A stretch of 64,000 nucleotides of DNA from AC-32 sp963766375 (lineage in GTDB: Bacteria; Actinomycetota; Thermoleophilia; Gaiellales; Gaiellaceae): assembly GCA_963766375.1 (NCBI GenBank), contig CAVXZG010000015.1, positions 119,533-183,532 on the forward strand, written 5' to 3'. Positions 52,775 to 61,659 of this stretch are shown here, piece by piece. Below the pieces are notes generated by a model. That model was not told the origin of the DNA. It ran no database searches and was given only the letters and a program-made list of their open reading frames with translations. Position numbers and translations under genes: made by a program. Each line of letters begins with the position of its first letter. Position 1 is the first letter of the stretch.

Positions 52775-53854
52775 GTGAGCAAGGGCGAGGTCGAGCGGCG
52801 CTACGCGAACGTGCGCGCGGCGCTGGAGCGCGACGGGCTCGACGCCGCGCTCGTCTGCGGCAGCGAGTACTCGGGCTTCGAAGGCGCGGTCACCTACCTC
52901 TCCGGCTTCCAGGTCGTCCACCGCTATGCGTATGTGCTGCTGCCCCTCGAGGGCGAGCCGGTGATCGTCTTCCCGACCGAGGCCCGCTACGTGGGCGAGC
53001 ACGGCACGAGCTGGATCGAGGAGCAGGTCTTCGCCGACCGGCCAGGCGAATGGCTCGCTGACCGCCTGCGCCGCCAGCGCGTCGGCGTCTACGGGCTCGA
53101 TTACGTGATGACGGTCCGCGACCACGAGGCGCTCGAGGACCACTGCGAGCTCGTCAACTGGGACGTCGCCTTCGACCACGCCCGTGCGGTCAAGAGCGAC
53201 GAGGAGCTCGAGTCGGTGCGCGAGAGCGTGCGGATCAACACCGACGGCTTCCACGCCTTCCACGGGGCGTACGCGCCCGGCCGCTCCGCCGCCGAGGCGC
53301 TCGCCCCTGCGGAGAGGCTCTTCGTCGAGCGCGGCTGCGGCCGGCTCACGATGAACATGGTGCTCGTCGGCGCCGAATTCGCGATCGCCAGGGCGGAGAC
53401 GATCCTCGGAGAGCTCTGCATCCCGTCGCTGGAGGTCGCCGGCCCCGGCGGCCACTGGGTCGAGGTGTCCCGCGCAATCGGCATCCCCAACGCCGAGGTG
53501 CAGCGGATGAACGAGGCCTACGACGAGTACTTCGACGCCGCGAAGACCGCATTGCGGCCGGGCGCGACGGCACACGACGCGCACCGCGCGGTCTCGCAGG
53601 GGTTCACCGACCGCGGCTACCACCTGGGCCACGTGACCGGCCACTCGATCGGGATGACGATGATCGAGTTCCCGAAGATCGGGGAGGGCGTCGAAACCGA
53701 GCTGCGCGAGAACATGGTCTTCTCGATGCACCCGCACGCAATCGCAGAGAACGGGCACGACTGCCTCTACATGCAGGAGACGTGGCTCGTCGGCCCCGAC
53801 GGGGGCATCCCGCTCTCGGGCCTCCCGTCGAAGATCTTCGACTACGGCACGTAG
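52775..53854 (+). CDS. M24-fold protein with degenerate metal site (creatinase-like)
   Basis: The GTG at 52775 gives 359 residues. The creatinase-type N-terminal domain (ALVCGSEYSGFEGAVTYLSG) is followed by a pita-bread domain. The metal positions are mostly lost: PSLEVAGPGGHWVEVSR replaces the DxGxxxxGYxSD pair, SMHPHAIAE stands where EPG is usual, and ETW replaces the last E motif. The His in VTGHSIGMTMIEF remains. Creatinase itself works without metal on this fold, so a C–N hydrolase of guanidino or amide type is possible. The 3' end overlaps the convergent PLD gene by 13 bases. Confidence 0.8.
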   Translation: MSKGEVERRYANVRAALERDGLDAALVCGSEYSGFEGAVTYLSGFQVVHRYAYVLLPLEGEPVIVFPTEARYVGEHGTSWIEEQVFADRPGEWLADRLRRQRVGVYGLDYVMTVRDHEALEDHCELVNWDVAFDHARAVKSDEELESVRESVRINTDGFHAFHGAYAPGRSAAEALAPAERLFVERGCGRLTMNMVLVGAEFAIARAETILGELCIPSLEVAGPGGHWVEVSRAIGIPNAEVQRMNEAYDEYFDAAKTALRPGATAHDAHRAVSQGFTDRGYHLGHVTGHSIGMTMIEFPKIGEGVETELRENMVFSMHPHAIAENGHDCLYMQETWLVGPDGGIPLSGLPSKIFDYGT

Positions 53855-55000
53855 GGCTCGCTCAGCTGGCTGATGATCCGCTGGATCTCGGCCTTCATGT
53901 GGCGGGCGATCGCCTCGACGGGCCGCTCTGCCACGGCCACGCCGTGGCTGACCGGATCCACCGAGCCGAGCACGAAGATGTTCTCGTCGTTGTAGTCGTT
54001 CGCGGGCTCGGTGTAGTTGAAGCTCCCCGCGACCACGATCCGCTCGTCGATCACCATCAGCTTGTGGTGGAGCTTCCGGACTCCCGATGCCTTCGTCGGC
54101 TGGTAGAGGCTGATCCGCGGATCGCTCATCGTCTTCGGCGCCGCCCAACCCTGTGCCGCCTGGCCCCGGTCGAGCACGCCCGTGATGGTCATCCCGCCCC
54201 GCGCCAGGGAGAGCATCGTGTCGTCGATCCCCGAGGACCCGGCGAAGGTGAAGATCGCGAAGAAGACCTCGTTCGCACCCTTCAGCATCTGCTTCATGAT
54301 CTCCAGCTCGGGGGTGTGCACGGGCGCGAACAGGACCTTGGTCGGCACGCCGGCGAGGTCGAAGACCTTCGGCACGTCGCCGTGGATCTGGCGCCCGAAT
54401 CGCCCGAGCTTCAGTTGCTCGATCTCGAGCTCGTACTGACCGCAGACGCGGGTGTTGTGAAAGACGAAGACGTGATTGAGGTTCTTGTGCGTGTCGGTCG
54501 TCGTGAAGTTCGCCGAGCCCGTGAGCAGAGCGGGGTTGCCGGGGCTCGTGGCCCTGCCGTTCTGGAAGTCGCGCAGGACGAACTTCTGGTGGAAGATCTT
54601 CGGGTTGAAATCCCCCTTCACCTCGATGTCGGAGCGCAGCAGCGCCGCGAGGATCCTTCGATTCGCAGCCAGGTCGGTCTCGTCCTCGTCCCACTGGACG
54701 CGGACGGAGCGCTGTCTCGGCGGTCTCACCCGCCTTCGGAGTGGGGGCTTTCGGCGGCGTGCCGCGCAGCGGGCTGCGCAGGTAGTCCTGCTCGAGAAAG
54801 AGGTTGACGCTGACGCCGCGCCAACGTGCGTCGAGGATCGCCTGGGCGATCGGCTCGGAGTCGAGCTCCTGAACTGCGATGTCGAGGGACGAGCGCGCGC
54901 CACGGATGAAGTCGATGATCACGCTTTCGAGGTTGTCCGCCGCCCCGAGCTCCTGCGGCCCGACGTAGGCCTCGATCTTCCCGTTCGCAAAGGGGGCCAC
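53842..55000 (-). CDS. Phospholipase D-like protein with two HKD motifs, one frameshift
   Basis: The GTG at 55000 starts APFANGKIEAYVGPQELGAA. About 385 residues. HKD motif 1 is KIFHQKFVLRDFQNGRA with SANFTTTDTHKN, and motif 2 is RKLHHKLMVIDERIVVAGSF with NYTEPANDYNDEN. In between, QMLKGANEVFFAIFTFAGSS is the usual mid-domain. The frame breaks near 54720. There is no signal peptide. Such proteins range from phospholipases and cardiolipin synthases to nucleases. The closest shape is the bacterial PLD-like endonuclease/phosphodiesterase group. Confidence 0.82.
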
Positions 55001-55035
55001 GGCGACCCCTATGCTCCGCCCTCGGCGTACTTACG

Positions 55036-56207
55036 TCAACCGAGCAGGCCGCGATTCCGGGCCAGCGCGCCCAGGACTGTGGCCACGTCCTCGGCGGTGT
55101 TGTAGCAATGTGCCGAGATGCGCAGGTTGTTGTCGCGTGAGGAGGTGACGATGCCTTCGTCGGCCAGCGCGGCGACGAGCGCGTTCACGTCCTTCGAGGC
55201 GACGCAGACGAGCGCGCCGCTCTGCTCGGGGGCGCGCGGCGTCACCGCTTGTGCCCCGAGCTCCTCGAGGCCGTCGTGCAGGATCGCGTTCAGCTCCCGC
55301 ACGTGCGCCTCGGTCTCGGCGATTCCGATCTCCTGCATCAGCTCGATCCCGGCGATGCCCGCGTAGATCGGTGGAATCGGCGGCGTGCCCGCCTCGAACC
55401 GGCGCGCGGTCGGCGCGGGCGAGTAGTCGTGGATGTCCATCTCGAAGATGTCCCGGTCGGCGAACCAGCCCGTCGCCGTGGGTTCGATTCCCTGGACGAG
55501 CTCGCGCCGGCAGTAGAGGAAGCCGAGCCCCGCCGAGCCCAGGAGATACTTCAACACGCCCGCCACGAGGAAGTCGCAGCCGATCGCGCGCACGTCGACC
55601 GGGAGCGAGCCGACGGTCTGGTAGGCGTCCACCAGCACGAGGGCTCCGCGCTCGTGCGCGAGCCGGGTGACCGCCTCGACGTCGAGCCGGCTTCCGTTGC
55701 GGAAGCAGACGTTCGTCACCGCGACGAGCGCCGTCTGCTCGTCGATCGCGGCCTCGAAGCGCTCGAGCGGGATCGTCCCGTTCGCCTCGGCCGGCAACGT
55801 GCTCGACGCGCACGCCGCGCCGCTCCTGGGCGTGCCAGATCTGGCCGATCGTCGGGAACTCGAAGTCGCTGACCACGACCTTGTCGCGGCCCTCTCCGAA
55901 GCGCAGCCCGCTTGCGAGCGCGCTCACGCCCGCCGAGACCGAGGTCGTGACGGCGATCTCGTCCTCGTCGGCGTTGACCAGGCGCGAGATGCTGCCGCGC
56001 ACCGCCTCCAGCTGCTCGACCCAGTACTCCCACGGCGCGCCGTGCTCGTCCCAGTCGGCGAGGTAGCGGTCGTATGCGGCGCGCACCGAGTCCGAGAGCG
56101 CGCCCTGCGAGCAGCTGTTGATGTAGACGCGCTGCTCGAACACCGGAAAGCGGTGCCGGATCCGGGCCGGCAGGTCCCGACGTCAACAGATTTGTCGAGG
56201 ACGTCAT
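55036..56207 (-). CDS. Class V aminotransferase (selenocysteine lyase/isopenicillin epimerase-like), frameshifted
   Basis: The ATG at 56207 starts TSSTNLLTSG. After a break near 56175 comes DLPARIRHRFPVFEQRVYIN, then SCSQGALSDSVRAAYDRYL, VTTSVSAGVSALASGLRFG. A second break near 55800 leads to LVLVDAYQTVGSLPVDV and VAGVLKYLLGSAGLGFLYC with the PLP lysine, and RISAHCYNTAEDVATVLGAL at the end. The corrected length is about 390 residues. The fold handles cysteine desulfuration, epimerisation or amine transfer. Adjacent to the second Liv operon it may process the imported amino compound. Confidence 0.82.
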
Positions 56208-56235
56208 GCCTTTCGAATCCAAGGCGGTGCGTCAG

Positions 56236-56297
56236 ACGGCCGCGCGGGCAAAGCCCGCACGGCCTCTATGGTCGGCCCCGCCTGCGTCGGCGCCTTA
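56236..56297 (-). repeat. 62-base dispersed hairpin repeat, copy 2
   Basis: On the minus strand it begins with the corrected TAA of livF2, followed by GGCGCCGAC, GGGGCCGACCA, AGAGGCCG and the hairpin GGCCGTGCGGGC-TTT-GCCCGCGCGGCC. About nine bases in ten match the copy at 33887–33948. It lies between livF2 and the class V aminotransferase. Confidence 0.7.
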
Positions 56298-57031
56298 ACG
56301 GCCAAGGTAGGCCTTTCGCAGTCCTCGTGCTGGAGCAGCGAGGAGGCCGCTCCGGAGAGCACGATCCGCCCCGTCTGGAGGACGTAGCCCCGGTCGGCGA
56401 TCGAGAGCGAGACGTTCGCGTTCTGCTCGACCACGAGGATCGCGACGCCGGACTCGTGCACCTGCTGGATGATCTCGAAGTTGCGCTCGACGAGGATCGG
56501 CGCCAGCCCCATCGAGGGCTCGTCCATCAGCAGCAGCTTCGGCCGCGACATCAGCGCGCGGCCCATCGCGACCATCTGCTGCTCGCCGCCGGAGAGCGTC
56601 CCGGCCAGCTGCTTGCGGCGTTCGTGCAGCAGCGGGAAGAGCGAGTAGACGCGGTCGAAGTCCTCCTTGCGGCCGCCGCCGTGCAGGTACGCGCCCATCT
56701 CGAGGTTCTCGAGCACGCTCATCGGCGCGAACAGGCGCCGGTTCTCCGGCACGATCGCCATGCCCTTGCCGATCCGGTAGCTCGTGCTCTTGTCGGTCAG
56801 GTCCTCGCCCTCGAAGAGGACCCGTCCCTCGCGCGGCTTGACGATGCCGAGACCCGTCTTCAGGGTGGTCGACTTCCCCGAGGCGTTGCCGCCGAGCAGG
56901 CAGACGAGCTCGCCCGGCCCGACCTGCAAGCTGACGTCGTCGAGGATGTGAATCTCGCCGTAATACGTGTGAACGTGCTCGAACTCGAGCAACGGCGGCG
57001 TCTCGGCAACGGGCACGGAGGCAGCCTCCAT
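56295..57031 (-). CDS. livF: LivF-like ABC ATPase, system 2, C-terminal frameshift
   Basis: The ATG at 57031 begins a protein of about 245 residues. It has LLGGNASGKSTTLKTGLGI (Walker A with an unusual NAS in place of NGA), AIVPENRRLFAPMSVLENL, LSGGEQQMVAMGRALM and LLLMDEPSMGLAPIL. The written frame continues to 56204. If one missing base near 56322 is restored, the tail becomes RKAYLGR and stops at the TAA at 56295–56297, the standard LivF ending. It is the distal gene of the second operon. Confidence 0.88.
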
Positions 57032-57825
57032 CAGCCGGCTTCTTCCTTCGCGCGTAGGCCCAGGTAGGCCTCGACCACGCTGGGGTTCGTCGCCACCTCG
57101 TCGAACGAGCCCTCCGCGATCCTGATGCCGTGATCCAGCGCCACCACGCGGTCGGAGATGCCCTCGACGAGGTGCATGTCGTGCTCGATCACGAAGATCG
57201 TGTAGCCGAGCTCGTCGCGGAGCTTGCCGATCAGCTCCGTGATCTCGCGCGTCTCGACGGGGTTCATCCCGGCCGCGGGCTCGTCGAGCAGCAGCAGCCG
57301 CGCGTTCGTCGCCATCGCGCGCGCGATCTCGAGCCGACGGCGGTTGGCGTACGAGAGTGAGTACGCGGGCTGGTTCCAGCGGTAGCCCATCAGGCGCTGG
57401 CCGAAGAACCCGAGTTTCTCCTCCGCGAGCTTGGCGATCTCCCGCTCTTCGCGCCGCATGCCGGGCGTGCGCAGAACGGAGCGCAGGACGCCGGCGTGCG
57501 TGTGTCCGTAGGCGGCCGCCATCACGTTCTCCTTGACCGTCATGTTCAGGAAGAGACGCAGGGTCTGGAAGGTGCGCGCGATGCCCTTGCGCGTGATCCG
57601 GTTCGGCGGCAGCCCGACGATCGACTCGCCCTCGAAGATGATCTCGCCCCGGTCCGGGGTGTAGACGCCGGTCACGAGGTTGAACAACGTCGTCTTCCCG
57701 GCGCCGTTCGGGCCGATCACGCTGACGATCTCGTTCTCGTCCACGTGGAAGTCGAGGTTGGAGATCACTTGGAGGCCGCCGAAGGCCTTCGAGACGCCCT
57801 TCAGCTCGAGCAGTCGCGTCGCCAT
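57031..57825 (-). CDS. livG: LivG-like ABC ATPase, system 2
   Basis: This 264-residue ATPase starts at the ATG at 57825. It has VIGPNGAGKTTLFNLVTGVY, KGIARTFQTLRLFLNMTVKE, SLSYANRRRLEIARAMAT (LivG-type signature), LLLLDEPAAGMNPVE and VIEHDMHLVEGISDR. It overlaps livF2 and livM2 by one base each (TGATG). The complete set supports one transcript from livH2 or livK2 down to livF2. Confidence 0.93.
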   Translation of the reverse strand: MATRLLELKGVSKAFGGLQVISNLDFHVDENEIVSVIGPNGAGKTTLFNLVTGVYTPDRGEIIFEGESIVGLPPNRITRKGIARTFQTLRLFLNMTVKENVMAAAYGHTHAGVLRSVLRTPGMRREEREIAKLAEEKLGFFGQRLMGYRWNQPAYSLSYANRRRLEIARAMATNARLLLLDEPAAGMNPVETREITELIGKLRDELGYTIFVIEHDMHLVEGISDRVVALDHGIRIAEGSFDEVATNPSVVEAYLGLRAKEEAG

Positions 57826-59306
57826 CAGACGATCTCGACCTTCGCCGTGCCGAACAGCCCCTGTGGCCTGATCGTCATGACGGCGATCAACAGTGCTCCG
57901 AAGAGGACGTAGCGGGTGACTGCCGGCTGCAGGACGAGCAGGTTCTCCCAGACGAAGGCGGTCAGGTAGAGGGTTGGCACCAGCACCACCAGTCGCCACC
58001 AGCCCTTGAGCTGGACCAGGGTGATCACGGCGACGATCATCAGCAGGTAGCCGTAGACCGCGAGCCGCCCGGGGTTGGCCGGTAGCAGCACCCAGTGCCG
58101 GATGACGCCCGAGAGGAAGCCGCCGGAGGTGACCTGTCCCGCCGTGCCGCGCGCCCAGACGGCGTCCGCGATCGCGTGCACCGCGAAACCGAAGGCGGCG
58201 GTCCCGACGAAGGCGGCCACCATCCTCGGCCACGAGGAGCGCATGGTGAAGAAGATCGTGGCGATCAGGGCCGCGTAGAACAGGACACGCGCGATGTTCG
58301 GCGGGGAGGTCGAGTCGAGCACCTGGTTCGAGGCGATGATCGCGATCGCTCCGACGATCATCCCGGTCAGGCTCCCGGTGCCACCCAGGATCACGACGGC
58401 GTAGATCAGGATCAGCACCTGCGTGCCGAAGTTCTGCGGGAAGGCGCCGGTCTGCGCGGCCGCGAAGACGCTCCCGGCGAGGCCCGCGATCGCCGCGCCG
58501 AGGCTGAAGGCCATGATCTTCAGCCGGTTGACCGGCATCCCCATCATCTCCGCGGCGAGCGGGTCCTCCCGCGACGCCTTCCAGGCGCGGCCGGTGCGCG
58601 ACTCGCTGATGCAATAGAGGACAATCAGCACGAAGGCGACGCAGCCGAGCAGGAACCAGTAGTAGCCGCGAGTCGAGCTGATCGTGAGATGGCCGCCGAA
58701 GAACTCGAGCGGTGCCACGTTGGCCAGGCCGTTCGAGCCGTTGGTGATCCCGTACGGGTTGGCGGCGTTCGTCAAGACGACGAACGCTTGGCCGAAGAAG
58801 AGCGTCACGATCGCCAGGTAGTCGCCGAGCAGCCTTCGCGAGGAGGAGCCGAGGAACAGACCGAGCACGGCGCAGATGAGCACCGCGGCCAGGATCGACC
58901 ACTGCGCCGGCCAGTGGTGGGTGTAGTTGTGCCCCTTGGCCTCGTGGGTGCCGGAGAGGAAGGCGTAGGTGTACGCGCCGAAGCCGAAGAAGGCGACGTA
59001 GCCGAGGTCGAGCAGGCCGGCGAAACCCACGACGACGTTCAGCCCGAGCGCGAGCAGCGCGTAGATCAGGATGAAGACGCCGTAGTTGAAGAGGTTCCCC
59101 TCGCTGACGAACGGCAGGAAGGGGATGAGGATCGCCGGCGAGAGCAGCGCGAGCTTCCCTGCCGGTGGCAGCTTCTCCCAGCCTGTGGCGACTAGACCGC
59201 GGAGCCCGGCCGGCCGCTCCCTCCGCTCGTCGGCCTGCGCGACCCACTGGTCGACGCCGATCTGGCCGGAGCTCTCGGGGACGTGGGGCGGTGTGCTCTC
59301 GCTCAT
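57825..59306 (-). CDS. livM: LivM-like permease, system 2, extended C-terminus
   Basis: At 493 residues this is about 150 longer than usual. The core (residues about 60–370) has NVVVGFAGLLDLGYVAFFGF, GRAWKASREDPLAAEMMGM (ATPase-docking loop) and GGTGSLTGMIVGAIAII. After the normal final helices, a second hydrophobic part follows (MVAAFVGTAAFGFAVHAIAD, GYLLMIVAVITLVQL, LVVLVPTLYLTAFVW) before the RPQGLFGTAKVEIV tail that usually ends LivM. The extra helices are thus inserted before the C-terminus. No frameshift is needed. Confidence 0.88.
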   Translation of the reverse strand: MSESTPPHVPESSGQIGVDQWVAQADERRERPAGLRGLVATGWEKLPPAGKLALLSPAILIPFLPFVSEGNLFNYGVFILIYALLALGLNVVVGFAGLLDLGYVAFFGFGAYTYAFLSGTHEAKGHNYTHHWPAQWSILAAVLICAVLGLFLGSSSRRLLGDYLAIVTLFFGQAFVVLTNAANPYGITNGSNGLANVAPLEFFGGHLTISSTRGYYWFLLGCVAFVLIVLYCISESRTGRAWKASREDPLAAEMMGMPVNRLKIMAFSLGAAIAGLAGSVFAAAQTGAFPQNFGTQVLILIYAVVILGGTGSLTGMIVGAIAIIASNQVLDSTSPPNIARVLFYAALIATIFFTMRSSWPRMVAAFVGTAAFGFAVHAIADAVWARGTAGQVTSGGFLSGVIRHWVLLPANPGRLAVYGYLLMIVAVITLVQLKGWWRLVVLVPTLYLTAFVWENLLVLQPAVTRYVLFGALLIAVMTIRPQGLFGTAKVEIV

Positions 59307-59309
59307 GCT

Positions 59310-60335
59310 CTAGACCTTCTGCAGCGCCGGGGTCCCGAGCAGCCCGCTCGGCCGGAGCAGCATCACTCCGATGAGGACGCCGAACACCACGAGGTCGGAG
59401 ACGTTTCCGTTCAGGTAGCCGCGCGCCCACGACTCGACCAGGCCGACGAGCAATCCGCCGAGCATCGCGCCGGGGATGCTGCCGATCCCGCCGACGACCG
59501 CGGCGGTGAAGCCCTTGAGGCCGGCCAGGAAGCCCATCAGGTGGTAGATCTGGCTGAACAGGAGCCCGAACATCACGCCTGCCGCACCGGCGAGCGCGGA
59601 GCCGATGAAGAAGGTGGCGGCGATCACGCGGTCGGGGTCGATACCCATCATCGCGGCGGCTTCGCGATCGAACGACACCGCCCGCATCGCCTTCCCCAAC
59701 CGCGTCCACTGCACCAGCCCGATCAGGGCCAGCATCAGGACGAAGGCTCCGACGATGACGATGACGCCGAGATACTGGATGAAGACCCCGCTGTCGCCGC
59801 CGAGGTGGATGCCGTTGTAGCTGACCAGATCGAACCCGTCGTAGTCGCGGAACTGCGAGCCGAACAGCAGGAGCGCGGAGTTCTCCAGGAAGAACGCAAC
59901 CCCGAGCGCGGAGATGAGCGGTGCGATTCGCGGCGCGTCGCGCAGAGGCCGGTAGGCGAAGCGCTCGATGGCAAGGCCGAGCAGCCCCGCTCCGATCATC
60001 GCGACGGCGAACATGCAGGCGATCAGCAGCACGACGGGGATCGCCGGGTTGAGCGGCCCTCCGAGGAGCGTGAGGACGCCGAAGCCGATGAACGCGCCGA
60101 TCATGTAGACGTCACCGTGGGCGAAGTTCAGCAGCTTCAGGATTCCGTAGACCATTGAGTAGCCGAGTGCGATCAGGGCATAGACGCTGCCCAGGATGAT
60201 CCCGTTCACGGTCAACTGGAAGAAGAACGTCCAACCTTGGGTCGGCGAGAGGTAGACGGCGTAGAGGGTCCACGCCGCCAGGGCCACTACGAGGCCGCCG
60301 AGGTTGAGGAGCCGCTGTCGAGGAGCCGGGGTCAC
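59310..60335 (-). CDS. livH: LivH-like permease, system 2
   Basis: This 341-residue protein starts at the GTG at 60335. It has VYALIALGYSMVYGILKLLN, FAHGDVYMIGAFIGFGVLTL, GKAMRAVSFDREAAAMMGID (docking loop) and GGIGSIPGAMLGGLLVGLVE. About nine membrane helices are predicted. It starts three bases upstream of livM2 in reading order. A strong inverted repeat sits just before it, between it and the solute-binding protein. Confidence 0.93.
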   Translation of the reverse strand: MTPAPRQRLLNLGGLVVALAAWTLYAVYLSPTQGWTFFFQLTVNGIILGSVYALIALGYSMVYGILKLLNFAHGDVYMIGAFIGFGVLTLLGGPLNPAIPVVLLIACMFAVAMIGAGLLGLAIERFAYRPLRDAPRIAPLISALGVAFFLENSALLLFGSQFRDYDGFDLVSYNGIHLGGDSGVFIQYLGVIVIVGAFVLMLALIGLVQWTRLGKAMRAVSFDREAAAMMGIDPDRVIAATFFIGSALAGAAGVMFGLLFSQIYHLMGFLAGLKGFTAAVVGGIGSIPGAMLGGLLVGLVESWARGYLNGNVSDLVVFGVLIGVMLLRPSGLLGTPALQKV

Positions 60336-60358
60336 GCCGCCGCGTACCCTCTCAGACA

Positions 60359-60392
60359 GAACGAGCGGCCCACTGCAGTGGGCCGCTCGTTC
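60359..60392 (-). terminator. Perfect 17-base inverted repeat between livK2 and livH2
   Basis: GAACGAGCGGCCCACTG is followed directly by its complement. No T run follows, so it is either a weak terminator or an mRNA-stabilising hairpin. Located 24 bases after livK2, it could raise the ratio of binding protein to permease. Confidence 0.6.
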
Positions 60393-60416
60393 GTCCTGCG
60401 ATCAGGTTCTCCCGTT

Positions 60417-61610
60417 CTAGCCGATGCGCTTGAACGAGCCGTCGCTCTGGATCTGGTAGACGCCGTAGTTGGCCGGAGTTCGCATCTCGCCGGCAGTCGT
60501 GAACGAGACCGGGAAGCCGAGGATCGAGGTCTTCAGCTTCGTCTTCGCGATCTGCCTGCGCACCTCGGCACGGGTTGCCTTGCCGTCCGCGCAGGCCCTC
60601 GTGACCGCGCCAACGACCACCTGGGCCGCCACGTACGACGGGAGACCGAAGAACTCGCCGTTGCCCTTGTGGGCCTTGATGTAAGCCTTGACCACCGGAT
60701 CGGCCGGGTTGTATGGGAAGGCCGAGTCGTACGAGCCTACGATCTTCCAGACACCCGGGGCGAACAAGCCGTCCGAGCCGAACAGCTTGATCTTGCCCTT
60801 GCCCGCAGCCTTGAGCTGCTGGCCGAAGGCCTGGGCCTGCGGTGCGAGCTGCCACGGGATGTAGATCCCCTGAGTGTTGTTCGGGATCTTCGCGATCTTG
60901 GACGAGAAGTCCGAGTCGGTCTGGCTGATCGAGTCACGGGTGACCTTGACGCCACGGCTGGCGAGGATCTTCTGCACGCCGTCGGCGAGGCCCTGCGAGT
61001 AGGCCTCCTGGTCGTCGATGATGTACACCCGCTTCCACTTCAGCTGCTTGGTCATCCAGTTGGCGACCGTCGGGCCCTGGGCGCCGTCGCTCGGCACGGT
61101 GCGGAAGAAGTACCCACGCCGGTTGCCGTCGGTATGGCCGTCCGTGAGCGTCGTGCGGCTCGCGGAGCCCGAGACGAACCCGAGGCGGCCGCCCTTGTAG
61201 GCCGACGTGGAAGCCACGATTTCCTGGCTACCGGCCGGCCCGACGACGCCGAGCACCTTGGAGTTCGAGGCGAACGCCTTGGCGACCTTCACGGCGAACG
61301 CCGTGTCCACACCCAGCTGCGTGTCGCCATTGACGACCTTGATCTGCTTGTTCCTGTTTGCCTTCTGGGCGTTCCAGCGCTTGACGAAGTACTTCGCCCA
61401 GCGAACCTGCTGGTTGCCGATGTCGGCCGCGGGGCCTGTGTACGGGGCCGCGAGGCCGATCGTGCGCGTCTTGCCGCACGTGATGGCCGCCGCAGACACC
61501 GAGTCCGCCTTGCTTGGCGCGTTGCTAGGCGATTTGATCGACCCCAGAGCGGCCGTCGCCAGCACGGCCACTCCTGCCGCGAAGAGCGCGGCGACTACGA
61601 ATTTCCTCAT
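60417..61610 (-). CDS. Branched-chain amino acid-type ABC transporter substrate-binding protein, system 2
   Basis: This 397-residue protein has a signal peptide (residues 1–28, KFVVAALFAAGVAVLATAAL). The mature peripla-BP 6 fold begins CGKTRTIGLAAPYTGPAADI, then VLGVVGPAGSQEIVASTSAY, FFRTVPSDGAQGPTVANWM and VYIIDDQEAYSQGLADGVQ, all characteristic of LivJ/LivK. An AGGAGGAG ribosome site lies just before the ATG at 61610. This system resembles true leucine/isoleucine/valine binders more closely than system 1. Confidence 0.92.
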   Translation of the reverse strand: MRKFVVAALFAAGVAVLATAALGSIKSPSNAPSKADSVSAAAITCGKTRTIGLAAPYTGPAADIGNQQVRWAKYFVKRWNAQKANRNKQIKVVNGDTQLGVDTAFAVKVAKAFASNSKVLGVVGPAGSQEIVASTSAYKGGRLGFVSGSASRTTLTDGHTDGNRRGYFFRTVPSDGAQGPTVANWMTKQLKWKRVYIIDDQEAYSQGLADGVQKILASRGVKVTRDSISQTDSDFSSKIAKIPNNTQGIYIPWQLAPQAQAFGQQLKAAGKGKIKLFGSDGLFAPGVWKIVGSYDSAFPYNPADPVVKAYIKAHKGNGEFFGLPSYVAAQVVVGAVTRACADGKATRAEVRRQIAKTKLKTSILGFPVSFTTAGEMRTPANYGVYQIQSDGSFKRIG

Positions 61611-61659
61611 GTTCTCCTCCTATTGATTGCCCGGTACCAGTGTGAGACTCCACTTGCAG

